Assembly: GCA_022842085.1 (NCBI GenBank)
Contig: JALHQF010000003.1
Span: forward strand, 1 to 31,731
Source: Patescibacteria group bacterium
GTDB lineage: Bacteria > Patescibacteriota > UBA1384 > CAILIB01
Direction: 5' to 3'
DNA length: 31,731 nucleotides
Part shown: positions 1 to 7,352 of the stretch, one piece after another
Layout: every line of letters starts with the position of its first letter
Numbering within the stretch: position 1 is the first letter of the stretch
Made by a program: the position numbers and the translations under genes
Notes under the pieces: generated by a model
What the model was told of the DNA's origin: nothing
Databases searched by the model: none
The model's input: only the letters and a program-made list of their open reading frames with translations

Positions 1-1736
1 ACTTGGTACTGGTCAACTCCCTCCATGAGCACCTTTCCAAGGTCGGTAGGAGATACCTCAACCCTCAACCTACCACTTTCAAGGCGTGAGATGTTGAGCA
101 GGTCCTTGATGAGCGTTGAGAGTCGCTGGGCGCTGCTGTACACCTTCTCTAGGTAGTTGCGCGCCTTGTCATCAACCTGCCCGAGCCCTTCGTCGAGCAC
201 CATGGAGAGGTAGCCCTCAATGGCGGTAATCGGTGTTAGCAGCTCGTGTGAAGCAATCGAAACAAACTCAGTTTTCTGCTGGTCACCCTCAATGAGGCGT
301 GCTTTTTGAATGGCAAGTACTGCCTGTCCGGCCAAGAGCTCAAGGAAGGCCACGTCGTCACTCGTGTAGCCGTCGGCAGAGAGCTTGGGTCCAAGGAGGA
401 TGAGGCCAAGCGGCTCTTCACCGTGGTGGAGCGGGACGGCCGCCACGGCATCGAGGAGATGTACTCGCTTCGTCACCGAGGCTTTGGCCGCGTGCTCACG
501 CACAAGCTCCGTGGTCGCATTCTCGCCACCTCGCTTGAGGAGCGCCTCTTCCCAGCCAAGAGATACCTCAAGGTCGCGCATCAGGGCGGTATTGGCGTGC
601 GTGGTGAAGTAGCGAATCACCACATCGTTGGGGTCGAGCATCAGCTTGCCATCTCCAACGGTGTACCCAACCTGACGTAGGCGTTTTACTTGGTGTCCAC
701 GACTCCCTGCCGGTTCGTAGGCATAGGCAACAGCGTGGTGGAGGCGTAGGGCCTTTACCGCCGTATTGAGGATGCCGTCTAGGCCGCTGTCGAGGCTGTT
801 GCTCTCGTTGAGCTGTCTCGTAAGCTCAGAGAGGAGGGATTGCTGGGTAGCTTCTTTCTGGTAGAGCCAACGATCCGTCCACTCAGCCAAGCGGTCACGG
901 ATGGGCTCGAAGGTGAAGCCAACGATCAGGAGCATCGCCACATTCACGAGGTAGCTTACTGCAAGGTTGTCACCAAGCTGGAGCTGCTTGAGGAAGAAAA
1001 CCACCAGAACACTGTAGAGCGAAGCAGCAAACAGCAAGAGACCACCGAAGATAATGGTAGTGCGGATAACGACGCGAATATCGAAGAGTCGCTGTGCGAT
1101 GATGGCGTGCGTTGTGGCAGCAAGGAAGAAGATGAGCGCAAGTGGTCCGAGGAACCGAATTTCGCCCAACCCAAGCGAAGGAACCACCACGTTGGTGATT
1201 ACCCCAATGGTTGCCGAGGTTACAACGCCCCAGCGGATGGTGGAGAGCTGTCTCGAAATCCTGGCCGAAGTTCGTTTTGCGCGACGCGACAGGAATACCG
1301 AAACGTACACGTAGCTCGTGAGGAACGTGGCGCCGGTAAGCCAGTGGAGCGGGCCAAAGGTAGAGGTGAGGTTTACTACGTCTGCAACGACGAGCGGAGT
1401 GCTGGCAGCAAGTGCCCCCATGAGGATGTTTGCCCCAATGAGGAGGTTAATCCAAGGGTGTTTGGCGAGAACTGAGCGCGTGCTCTGACTCTGGCCAAAC
1501 GTTGCTGCAAAGCTGAGGATTGCCGCGGTAATGAGGGCAGGGAAGAGGAATGAGAGACGAGACCAGAGCACGACACGCTCAGCATCTAGCTCGGTGGCAA
1601 GAATGGAGGCTACCCAGAGGAACGTAAAGAGTACGGTGAGGCGAAAGGTGCTGGCGCCAACTCCCTGCGCTCCCCGCAGCATGTACCCAAGCATGAGTAC
1701 CGCAACGAGGATTGCGCAGAGGATAACCGTGCTCAT
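1..1736 (-). CDS. Membrane sensor histidine kinase (N-terminal 7TM-type region, GAF-like, HisKA), 3' end cut by window
   Basis: About 578 codons are visible without a stop and the frame runs off position 1, so the ATPase domain is missing. Residues 1 to about 270 form a series of hydrophobic segments, resembling the HisKA_7TM input region. A linker and a GAF-like domain (about 300-480) follow, and then the dimerisation/phosphoacceptor helix with the H-box SHELLTP (His497, codon 248-246). The later motif DLLNISRLESG is also typical of HisKA. Such kinases autophosphorylate on this His and pass the phosphate to a response regulator; no regulator is visible here. The ATG at 1736 is preferred, with an in-frame GTG one codon upstream. 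The gene starts 5 nt after the glycosyltransferase stop, so it is probably the last visible member of the hydrolase-glycosyltransferase operon. The signal sensed cannot be read from the sequence. Confidence 0.85.
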   Translation of the reverse strand, partial: MSTVILCAILVAVLMLGYMLRGAQGVGASTFRLTVLFTFLWVASILATELDAERVVLWSRLSFLFPALITAAILSFAATFGQSQSTRSVLAKHPWINLLIGANILMGALAASTPLVVADVVNLTSTFGPLHWLTGATFLTSYVYVSVFLSRRAKRTSARISRQLSTIRWGVVTSATIGVITNVVVPSLGLGEIRFLGPLALIFFLAATTHAIIAQRLFDIRVVIRTTIIFGGLLLFAASLYSVLVVFFLKQLQLGDNLAVSYLVNVAMLLIVGFTFEPIRDRLAEWTDRWLYQKEATQQSLLSELTRQLNESNSLDSGLDGILNTAVKALRLHHAVAYAYEPAGSRGHQVKRLRQVGYTVGDGKLMLDPNDVVIRYFTTHANTALMRDLEVSLGWEEALLKRGGENATTELVREHAAKASVTKRVHLLDAVAAVPLHHGEEPLGLILLGPKLSADGYTSDDVAFLELLAGQAVLAIQKARLIEGDQQKTEFVSIASHELLTPITAIEGYLSMVLDEGLGQVDDKARNYLEKVYSSAQRLSTLIKDLLNISRLESGRLRVEVSPTDLGKVLMEGVDQYQ

Positions 1737-1741
1737 CACGG

Positions 1742-3025
1742 CTAGCGCAGCTTCTTGCCTCCGTAGTGCTCTACCCAGTTTGCGGCTGCATGGTGAGCAT
1801 CATCGTAGGCGTGGAGCTTCTTTTGCATTCGTCGCGCTCCCTGCTGGTAGACTGGGTTGGTGAGCGCTTCATTTACTCCTTCGAGAACTGCGGTAACAGG
1901 AATCTGGGTTGCGCGCTCAAAGTAGGCTTCGCGGTTGGTGAAGTCCTTGAGTCCGAGCTTGTTGAGGTTAATGCCAACACCAAGCTCGGTGATGCGAGCG
2001 GCAATGGTGGCCTGATCGATGTTGTGGGGGAGGGTCACTAGTGGTGTGCCGTGCCAGAGGGCCTGCATTACCGTGCCGTGGCTTGCCGTATTCACCACGA
2101 CATCGGCAAACTCACACACCTTGAGGCCAGGCACGAAGCTACGAATCTTAAAGGTGTCGCTATCCTCGGGAAAGAGCTCCCTGGCAAAGTTTGGCCCGAG
2201 GCTCATGAGCACGTTCCAGTCGGTGCGAGCTTGGAAGGCCTGGATGAGCTGATCGTAGCTCTCTTTACGGTAGATCGAGCCGCCCAGCGTAAGGTACACG
2301 AGGGGCTTCTGCTCAAAGTCTGGAAAGAGCGTGTGCGGATCAAACTGGAGGTGCTCAAGGCCATTCCAGAAGAGGGGGCCAACAAAGTGGATGTTCTCAC
2401 GTGATCCCCGCCGAACAGGCTCAAACTCAGGGATACTTGGTACGAGGGCGGGATTACGGTCGTGGAGGTCGCGCCTGCTGGAAGGCAGCTGTTCAACGCC
2501 AATAGCTTTGTAGAAACCGCGGATATCCTCCATGTACTGGGCGGCGAACTTCTTGGCAAAAATGGGGTTTGCCAGGCGGCGCAGCAGGCTCATGTGTGGC
2601 CGTCGCTCTGAGTACCCCAACCCGAGTACTCCGTAGTACTCAGGCAGCCACTGTGCGTTGATCAGTGTGACGTGGGGGATGCCGAGCTTGATTCCGGCGG
2701 TGGCGCCAAAGAACGTGGGGGAGTTTACGATGACGTCTGGCCGAAAATGCTCGGCGGCGTGTACCTCATCGGAGAGCCAGTCAATGAAGGCATCCTTGTG
2801 CGTGCGGAAGTAGGTGATGGACTGGTCATCTTCGTCGTTGAGGTTTACCTCAGCGTGACCTTGGCCAAATACCTCATAGCCAGCACCTTCGATAATGGAC
2901 TTCTTGGTAGTGGGGGCGGTGAAGAGAATCTCGTGACCACGCTCGCGGAGCTCATCCGCAATTGCGAGCGATCGAACAATGTGAGCTATGGAGCCGCCGC
3001 CGTAGGGGGTGAAGAGGATGCGCAT
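1742..3025 (-). CDS. UGT/MGT-type glycosyltransferase (GT-B fold)
   Basis: This 427-aa protein begins MRILFTPYGGGS, the glycine-rich N-terminal strand-loop of GT-B glycosyltransferases that act on nucleotide sugars. The C-terminal half carries LTLGGS (about 250-256) and the donor-binding segment TASHGTVMQALWHGTPL followed by LPHNIDQ, which matches the UGT signature region with its His and terminal DQ. The length is usual for the family. It probably transfers a sugar to a lipid or small acceptor; donor and acceptor are unknown. The start codon lies 40 nt inside the end of the upstream hydrolase gene and the stop is 5 nt before the kinase gene, so the three are likely co-transcribed. Pairing with a hydrolase and a sensor kinase suggests envelope or glycolipid metabolism, which is inference only. 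Confidence 0.85.
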   Translation of the reverse strand: MRILFTPYGGGSIAHIVRSLAIADELRERGHEILFTAPTTKKSIIEGAGYEVFGQGHAEVNLNDEDDQSITYFRTHKDAFIDWLSDEVHAAEHFRPDVIVNSPTFFGATAGIKLGIPHVTLINAQWLPEYYGVLGLGYSERRPHMSLLRRLANPIFAKKFAAQYMEDIRGFYKAIGVEQLPSSRRDLHDRNPALVPSIPEFEPVRRGSRENIHFVGPLFWNGLEHLQFDPHTLFPDFEQKPLVYLTLGGSIYRKESYDQLIQAFQARTDWNVLMSLGPNFARELFPEDSDTFKIRSFVPGLKVCEFADVVVNTASHGTVMQALWHGTPLVTLPHNIDQATIAARITELGVGINLNKLGLKDFTNREAYFERATQIPVTAVLEGVNEALTNPVYQQGARRMQKKLHAYDDAHHAAANWVEHYGGKKLR

Positions 3026-3783
3026 GGATCGTTGCCCTGAAAGAATTCGCTAATTGCAGTGTAGATTGCTTCACGGTCATTTCCTAGGTGGAGCCGGTGG
3101 TGAGGCTCGTTTACCCAGAACTGGTAGCGCTCTTCGCTCGCAATGTGGGAGATGAGGTAATCTGCGCTCTTGGGCTGCACGATGCCGTCTTTCCTGGATT
3201 GGATCACGAGGAGCGGGGCCTCAATTCGGTGGAGGTAGCGTGGGGTGACGTGGCCGATAAACTCCAAGAAGTCTGCCACGCTCTTTACCGGAATCTCTGG
3301 GTAGGCGTAGGTGTCTTTGCTCAGGAGCGAATCGGGATCCGTAAGGTTGGGGTCGCGTTTCTTGTGGAACGTGCGGATACCTAGCTTGCGGTAGATGGGT
3401 GTGCCAAGCCTTGCAAGAAGGTCTTTCTCAATCCAGCGGGGGTACCCAATGCAGACCACGCCGTCTACGGGGTACTGCGCTGCAAGTACGCAGGCAAGGT
3501 TAGAGCCAAACGATGCACCAACGATGTACTGACGCACCGTGGTGCGCCGCAGCTCCAAGAACGCCTCCTGCACGCTCTGGTACCAATCATGCCAATCGGT
3601 TTTCTCCAGGTTTGCAGGAGAAGTGCCGTGGCCCGCAATAAGGGGTGCATGAATCGTGAGTCCAAGCTCCTCGTGCATCCGCTTGGCAATCTCGCGAAAA
3701 ATCGCGGGGGTGCTGGTAAATCCGTGGAGCATGAGTACGCCGGTACTCGAGCCTTCGAGGTGGATCGGATCAGCCGGATGCAT
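2986..3783 (-). CDS. Alpha/beta hydrolase (carboxylesterase / monoacylglycerol lipase-like)
   Basis: From the ATG at 3783 the protein is 265 aa. It has LMLHGFTSTP (about 17-26, oxyanion region), the nucleophile elbow GASFG (Ser91), a later Asp candidate in SRKDGIVQP, and a His candidate in NEPHHRLHLG, the order of an alpha/beta hydrolase catalytic triad. The pattern resembles Est30-type carboxylesterases and monoacylglycerol lipases. The frame stays open upstream to 3900, but position 3783 is chosen because a promoter (TTGCAG, 17 nt, TACACT) ends 6 nt before that ATG and the alignable domain begins there. The last 40 nt overlap the start of the glycosyltransferase gene. The substrate is unknown; an acyl ester is most likely. 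Confidence 0.82.
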   Translation of the reverse strand: MHPADPIHLEGSSTGVLMLHGFTSTPAIFREIAKRMHEELGLTIHAPLIAGHGTSPANLEKTDWHDWYQSVQEAFLELRRTTVRQYIVGASFGSNLACVLAAQYPVDGVVCIGYPRWIEKDLLARLGTPIYRKLGIRTFHKKRDPNLTDPDSLLSKDTYAYPEIPVKSVADFLEFIGHVTPRYLHRIEAPLLVIQSRKDGIVQPKSADYLISHIASEERYQFWVNEPHHRLHLGNDREAIYTAISEFFQGNDPCASSSPPTAAAP

Positions 3784-3789
3784 ACTCCT

Positions 3790-3818
3790 AGTGTAGGCGC
3801 CCTTTTCGGGCTCTGCAA
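3790..3818 (-). promoter_or_regulatory. Promoter of hydrolase-glycosyltransferase-kinase operon (leaderless type)
   Basis: Minus strand TTGCAG at 3818-3813, 17-nt spacer, TACACT at 3795-3790, then 6 nt (AGGAGT) to the ATG at 3783. Transcription should start at or next to the start codon. AGGAG also sits in this gap but would scarcely be in the RNA. Confidence 0.65.
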
Positions 3819-3832
3819 AAGAGGCTACAGGA

Positions 3833-3861
3833 TTGACTTTTTGCCTTAAATATGCTACGAA
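3833..3861 (+). promoter_or_regulatory. Promoter of S51 peptidase gene
   Basis: TTGACT at 3833-3838, 17-nt spacer, TACGAA at 3856-3861 (weak -10), 7 nt before the GTG start. It is divergent from the hydrolase promoter. Confidence 0.5.
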
Positions 3862-3868
3862 ATAAGGT

Positions 3869-4630
3869 GTGACTGTAAGAAGGTTGACAAAAGAAGACAT
3901 CGAAATCGTAGCTGATGGCGGCTACGAGGCCACCCTTGCTTCTCTTCAGAGATTCGGGGTAAATCTGACTCCCGGTCACGGTGCCGTGCTCCTCACGCCG
4001 CGTGGGGTGACGAGCACAGGTAACTGCGGTCGCCTCAAGCACACCCTCATCAATGTTCTGCGAACGCGCGGAGTGAAGCGAATCGCTTTCCTCTGTGGCG
4101 CTCAACAGGGGGCTCCTGCTAAGGAGCAGAAAGAACTGCAAGAAGCCCTGCCGCTTTTGGACCAGTGTGGCTTTATCGTTGATACCTACGGTGTCAGCGA
4201 TGGCTCCGAAGGCGCCCGCACTAAAATTCTCGATTCGGAGGTCATCTATCTCTGCGGTGGAGCACCGCTGTGGATTGCCGCTCAGCTCGACTGGCTTGGA
4301 CTGAACCGAGAGTCCCTCTTGCACTTCGTTGCAGGTGGTGGCCTCATTGTCGCCTCGAGCGCTGGTGCCATGGCACTCGGGTGCAACCTGAGCGGGCTCG
4401 TGCGAGCGAGTAGGCTTGCCTGGGTCAAACAGGCTCCCGCAGGCATGCGGGGCTACGAGCAACCTGGCTTAGGCCTTATCGAAGAGCAGGTAGTGCCCCA
4501 CCCAACGCGGCTCGATGCTCTGCAGGTGCGAGCATTGGCCATCACTGGCGTGCGAGAGGCTGTGCTCAAGTCTGGTGCGCCAACGCACGTCCTCTGGGAT
4601 GGTGAGCTCACCGCTCTCCAGCTCTCCTAA
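3869..4630 (+). CDS. Peptidase S51 family protein (peptidase E / cyanophycinase-like)
   Basis: A 253-aa protein with the class I glutamine-amidotransferase-like fold of family S51. IYLCGG (about 126-131) precedes the nucleophile elbow ASSAGAMALG (Ser164, family motif SAGA), and VVPHPT carries the likely catalytic His211. S51 enzymes cleave after Asp (peptidase E, alpha-aspartyl dipeptides) or degrade cyanophycin. The length fits the peptidase E side better, but the specificity cannot be settled from sequence. The GTG start at 3869 is placed 7 nt after a -10-like box; no Shine-Dalgarno sequence precedes it. No signal peptide is visible, so a cytoplasmic location is likely. A strong terminator follows immediately, so the gene appears monocistronic. 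Confidence 0.8.
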   Translation: MTVRRLTKEDIEIVADGGYEATLASLQRFGVNLTPGHGAVLLTPRGVTSTGNCGRLKHTLINVLRTRGVKRIAFLCGAQQGAPAKEQKELQEALPLLDQCGFIVDTYGVSDGSEGARTKILDSEVIYLCGGAPLWIAAQLDWLGLNRESLLHFVAGGGLIVASSAGAMALGCNLSGLVRASRLAWVKQAPAGMRGYEQPGLGLIEEQVVPHPTRLDALQVRALAITGVREAVLKSGAPTHVLWDGELTALQLS

Positions 4631-4634
4631 CTAC

Positions 4635-4658
4635 AAAGCCCCCACACGGGGGCTTTTT
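4635..4658 (+). terminator. Rho-independent terminator after S51 peptidase gene
   Basis: AAAGCCCCC (4635-4643), loop ACAC, GGGGGCTTT (4648-4656) and a T tract. The trpS -10 box begins three nucleotides later. Confidence 0.9.
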
Positions 4659-4660
4659 GC

Positions 4661-4666
4661 TATCTT
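4661..4666 (+). promoter_or_regulatory. -10 box of trpS (leaderless type)
   Basis: TATCTT followed by exactly 6 nt and the ATG of trpS. Where a -35 box would lie is the stem of the preceding terminator, so no -35 is recognisable. Confidence 0.55.
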
Positions 4667-4672
4667 GTCTGT

Positions 4673-5611
4673 ATGCGCACCCTTACCGGACTCCGCCCCA
4701 CTGGCCAGCTCCACCTTGGCAACTGGCTAGGGGCGGTGCGCCCCATGGTAGCCATGGCAGGTGAGGGTGAAACCTTCCTCATGGTGGCCGATGTGCACGC
4801 CCTCAACGAGGGGATGGCACCAGATGTGCTTCGGCAGAACGTCATCGAAACCGTGCGGCTGTACTTGGCTTGTGGCATCGACCCGCAAAAAACTGTGCTC
4901 TACCGGCAGTCCGACTTGCCAAATGCCGAGTTTGCTACCTATCTTATGCCCTTCATGGGAGTAGGGCAGCTCGAGCGCTCCCACGCGTTTAAGGACATGC
5001 TGGCTAATGGCAAAGAAGCCAACGCTGGCCTCTTTACCTACCCAGTGTTGATGGCAGCTGACATTTTGCTCTACGACACCGACGAGGTGCCAGTGGGCCC
5101 CGATCAGGCTCAGCACGTGGAGTACGCACGGGACATTGCGGAACGGGTAAACCACCGCCTCGGCAACGTGTTGAAGGTTCCCAACAGTATTCTCCAACCT
5201 GATGTACCCCAGCTCCCGGGCTTGGATGGCCGCAAGATGAGCAAGAGCTACGGCAATGGCATCATGCTCACCGACGACGAGGCAACGGTAAAATCCAAGG
5301 TAGCTAAGCTGGTCACGGACAGCCGCTCACCCGAAGAGGCCAAAGACCCCCAGGCCACGGTAAGCCTCTACATGCGCCTCTTTGCACCAGAGCAGTACGA
5401 GGGTTATCTGGCCGGAGGTATGGGGTATGGCGCGGCCAAGCAGCTGGTTGCACAAGGAATTTCGGCAGAGCTAACCGAACTACAGCAGCGTTACGCGCAG
5501 GTTACCGAGGCACAGGTGCACCAAGTGCTCCAGGAGGGTGCTGCAAGAGCTTGGCCGGTGGCAGAAGCTGTCCTCAACCGCTTCAAGCGTGCGGTAGGAC
5601 TTCTAACGTAG
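4673..5611 (+). CDS. trpS: Tryptophanyl-tRNA synthetase
   Basis: A 312-aa class I aminoacyl-tRNA synthetase that charges tRNA-Trp using ATP. The HIGH-equivalent motif is PTGQLHLGN (residues 9-17) and the KMSKS loop is exact (188-192). Between them lie MVADVHAL, MGVGQLERSHAFKD and the block VPVGPDQAQHVEYARDIA, all characteristic of TrpRS. The length is slightly below the common 325-340 aa. The ATG at 4673 lies 6 nt after a TATCTT box and is the first residue of the aligned family start (MRTLTGLRPTG). The dnaB gene follows after 40 nt with its own -10-like box. Confidence 0.97.
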   Translation: MRTLTGLRPTGQLHLGNWLGAVRPMVAMAGEGETFLMVADVHALNEGMAPDVLRQNVIETVRLYLACGIDPQKTVLYRQSDLPNAEFATYLMPFMGVGQLERSHAFKDMLANGKEANAGLFTYPVLMAADILLYDTDEVPVGPDQAQHVEYARDIAERVNHRLGNVLKVPNSILQPDVPQLPGLDGRKMSKSYGNGIMLTDDEATVKSKVAKLVTDSRSPEEAKDPQATVSLYMRLFAPEQYEGYLAGGMGYGAAKQLVAQGISAELTELQQRYAQVTEAQVHQVLQEGAARAWPVAEAVLNRFKRAVGLLT

Positions 5612-5636
5612 TAGTTCGCGCGAGGACAAAACCCGC

Positions 5637-5642
5637 TATCCT
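5637..5642 (+). promoter_or_regulatory. -10-like box upstream of dnaB
   Basis: TATCCT 9 nt before the dnaB ATG; a start 6-7 nt downstream would give an RNA with a leader of 2-3 nt. No clear -35. Confidence 0.4.
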
Positions 5643-5651
5643 GCACGTGAC

Positions 5652-7031
5652 ATGGCACCGCGCACTCCCAAGCCAGACGCACCCCAGGGTACGGTGCAGC
5701 TCGATCGCCTCCCGCCCCAGCGGGTAGAGGCGGAGATTTCGATTCTGGGAGCACTCATGCTCGACCCAGAAGCTATCCTCAAGGTGGCCGATCGGCTGGA
5801 GCCAGATGATTTCTACCGCCCTGAGCACGCGCAGATCTACGCCGCCATGAAGCGGCTGTTTGAGCGTCGCACGCCCATTGACTTGGTAACCCTGGGTGAG
5901 GAGCTGGAGAAAGCCAAGAAGCTCGACGAGGTAGGGGGGCAGGCGAAGCTGGCAGGCCTCGTAGCAAGCGTGCCAACCGCGGCTAACGTAGTGCACCATG
6001 CGCAGCTGGTGCGCGAGAAAGCGGTGCTGCGCCGCCTCATTACCGCCGCAGGCAACGTGGCAGCCCTGGCGTACGCCGAAGACCGCGAGGCCAGTAAGGT
6101 GCTCGATGAAGCGGAGCAAACCTTCTTCCGGGTTACCCAGCAGCAACTGGGGAGCGCCTTTATCCCGGTACGTACGGTGGTAGACGAGTCGTTTGAGCGC
6201 CTCGGCATGCTCTCGCAGCAGGATGGGCGCATACGCGGCCTGCCAACAGGCTTTCGTGCCCTCGACCGTGTTCTGGGGGGTCTCCAGCCAAGTGACCTCA
6301 TCATCCTGGCTGCCCGCCCATCCATGGGTAAGACCGCCTTCGTGCTCAATATTGCCGAGCATGCGGCGGTACAAGAGGGCAAGGTAGTGGGCTTCTTCTC
6401 CCTCGAAATGAGTAAAGAGCAGCTGGTAGACCGTCTCCTCTCCAGTCTCGGTCGGGTGGATAGCTGGAAGCTGCGCAACGGTTCACTAGAAGAAGATGAT
6501 CTCTCGCGCCTCGTAGATGCCCAGGGTCAGCTGGCCGAGGCTAACCTCTACATCGACGATACACCCATGCTCTCGGTTACCGAGGTGCGCGCCAAGGCGC
6601 GCCGCCTCCAGGCCGAGCACGGGCTCGACCTCATCTGCATCGACTACCTCCAGCTCATGCGGGGTACCAGCAACAGCGCCGACAACCGGGTGCAGGAGGT
6701 GAGTGAGATTTCCCGTGGTCTCAAGGCGCTCGCCAAGGAGCTGAGCGTGCCAGTAATTGCGCTGTCGCAGCTCTCACGTGCCGTAGAGAGCCGCAACGAT
6801 AAGCGCCCGATGCTCTCAGACCTGCGTGAATCGGGATCTATCGAGCAGGACGCCGACGTGGTGGCCTTTCTCTACCGCGACGATTACTACAACCGCGAGA
6901 AAGAATCCCACACCAATGTGGTAGAAGTACTGGTAGCTAAGCACCGCAACGGCCCTACCGGAGACGCTAAGCTCTCCTCACAGTTCCAGTTTAGCCGCTT
7001 CTACGACCTCGATTTTCGGCGGGAATCGTAG
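5652..7031 (+). CDS. dnaB: Replicative DNA helicase DnaB
   Basis: A 459-aa hexameric replicative helicase. Residues 15-170 hold the N-terminal helical domain (PPQRVEAEISILGALMLDP is the usual opening). The RecA-like domain begins with GLPTGFRALD, then Walker A ARPSMGKTAF (221-230), SLEMSKEQL, ICIDYLQLM (Walker B), the LSQLSRAVE segment and LSDLRESGSIEQDAD near the end. The length is typical and no intein interrupts it. The ATG at 5652 is chosen because the overlapping GTG at 5647 is out of frame. It unwinds DNA at the fork and recruits primase, neither of whose other partners is in this window. Confidence 0.97.
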   Translation: MAPRTPKPDAPQGTVQLDRLPPQRVEAEISILGALMLDPEAILKVADRLEPDDFYRPEHAQIYAAMKRLFERRTPIDLVTLGEELEKAKKLDEVGGQAKLAGLVASVPTAANVVHHAQLVREKAVLRRLITAAGNVAALAYAEDREASKVLDEAEQTFFRVTQQQLGSAFIPVRTVVDESFERLGMLSQQDGRIRGLPTGFRALDRVLGGLQPSDLIILAARPSMGKTAFVLNIAEHAAVQEGKVVGFFSLEMSKEQLVDRLLSSLGRVDSWKLRNGSLEEDDLSRLVDAQGQLAEANLYIDDTPMLSVTEVRAKARRLQAEHGLDLICIDYLQLMRGTSNSADNRVQEVSEISRGLKALAKELSVPVIALSQLSRAVESRNDKRPMLSDLRESGSIEQDADVVAFLYRDDYYNREKESHTNVVEVLVAKHRNGPTGDAKLSSQFQFSRFYDLDFRRES

Positions 7032-7083
7032 CGAAAAGGGGGCTCTACAAGCCTTGAATTATTGATATGACAGAGTGGGATCA

Positions 7084-7112
7084 TTGACCAAATGCAAGAA
7101 TCGTCGTACACT
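7084..7112 (+). promoter_or_regulatory. Promoter of structured RNA gene
   Basis: TTGACC (7084-7089), 17-nt spacer, TACACT (7107-7112), close to consensus. No start codon follows at the 6-7 nt distance used by protein genes here. Confidence 0.7.
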
Positions 7113-7118
7113 GTGTGT

Positions 7119-7327
7119 GTTGAGGTTCAACCATATACGCCTCAACAAAAAACACAAAACAAAGTAAAAATTCGTTTGTACCTTGTCTTGTGGCAGCGCT
7201 CCTAGCGCCCGCCTGCTGAACGCCGCACTGGCTTCACCGGACGATCTCGTTACGAGAACTGTTCAAAGCCATCCTCCTACTCGGGTCACACCAAACGCAC
7301 CCGCACCGTAGGCAGGGTGGTTTTTTT
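7119..7327 (+). ncRNA. Structured non-coding RNA of unknown family, about 209 nt
   Basis: This RNA gene fills most of a 321-nt gap between dnaB and the next protein gene. A near-consensus promoter predicts a 5' end at about 7119. The RNA would open with stem GTTGAGG/CCTCAAC (7119-7125 with 7140-7146). An A-rich linker follows (7147-7170), then a GCGCT-CCT-AGCGC hairpin (7196-7208), a long hairpin closed by TGGCTT/AAGCCA with TCTCG-TTA-CGAGA at its tip, and a final terminator hairpin. CCTCC at 7273-7277 lies between the last two hairpins. The conserved signatures of RNase P RNA, tmRNA and SRP RNA are absent. The size is compatible with 6S RNA, but a central bubble closed by paired ends was not found by eye. 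The rest of the gap (7032-7083) shows only a short GGCT/AGCC hairpin. Confidence 0.6.
7298..7327 (+). terminator. Rho-independent terminator of the structured RNA
   Basis: CACCCGC (7298-7304), a seven-base loop, GC, a bulged A and GGGTG (to 7319), then G and seven T. Confidence 0.75.
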
Positions 7328-7340
7328 GGTTGTGTAACCG

Positions 7341-7346
7341 CATACT
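7341..7346 (+). promoter_or_regulatory. -10-like box of the nuclease-like gene
   Basis: CATACT exactly 6 nt before the ATG at 7353; the first base differs from TANNNT. No -35 seen. Confidence 0.4.
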
Positions 7347-7352
7347 TTCACT

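Noticed and set aside
840..1475. Plus-strand ORF of 211 codons opposite the histidine kinase
   Set aside because: It is highly charged, without domain features, and lies antisense to a frame with clear kinase domains.
7093..7206. A 37-codon ORF (MQESSYTV...) across the promoter and 5' part of the structured RNA
   Set aside because: Its ATG lies upstream of the -10 box, so the predicted transcript lacks it, and it runs into a strong hairpin.
7119..7327. Assignment as SRP RNA, tmRNA or RNase P RNA
   Set aside because: The SRP GGAAG-GCAGC apical motif, the tmRNA tRNA-like ends and the RNase P conserved blocks are not present. 6S RNA remains possible but not supported enough to name.
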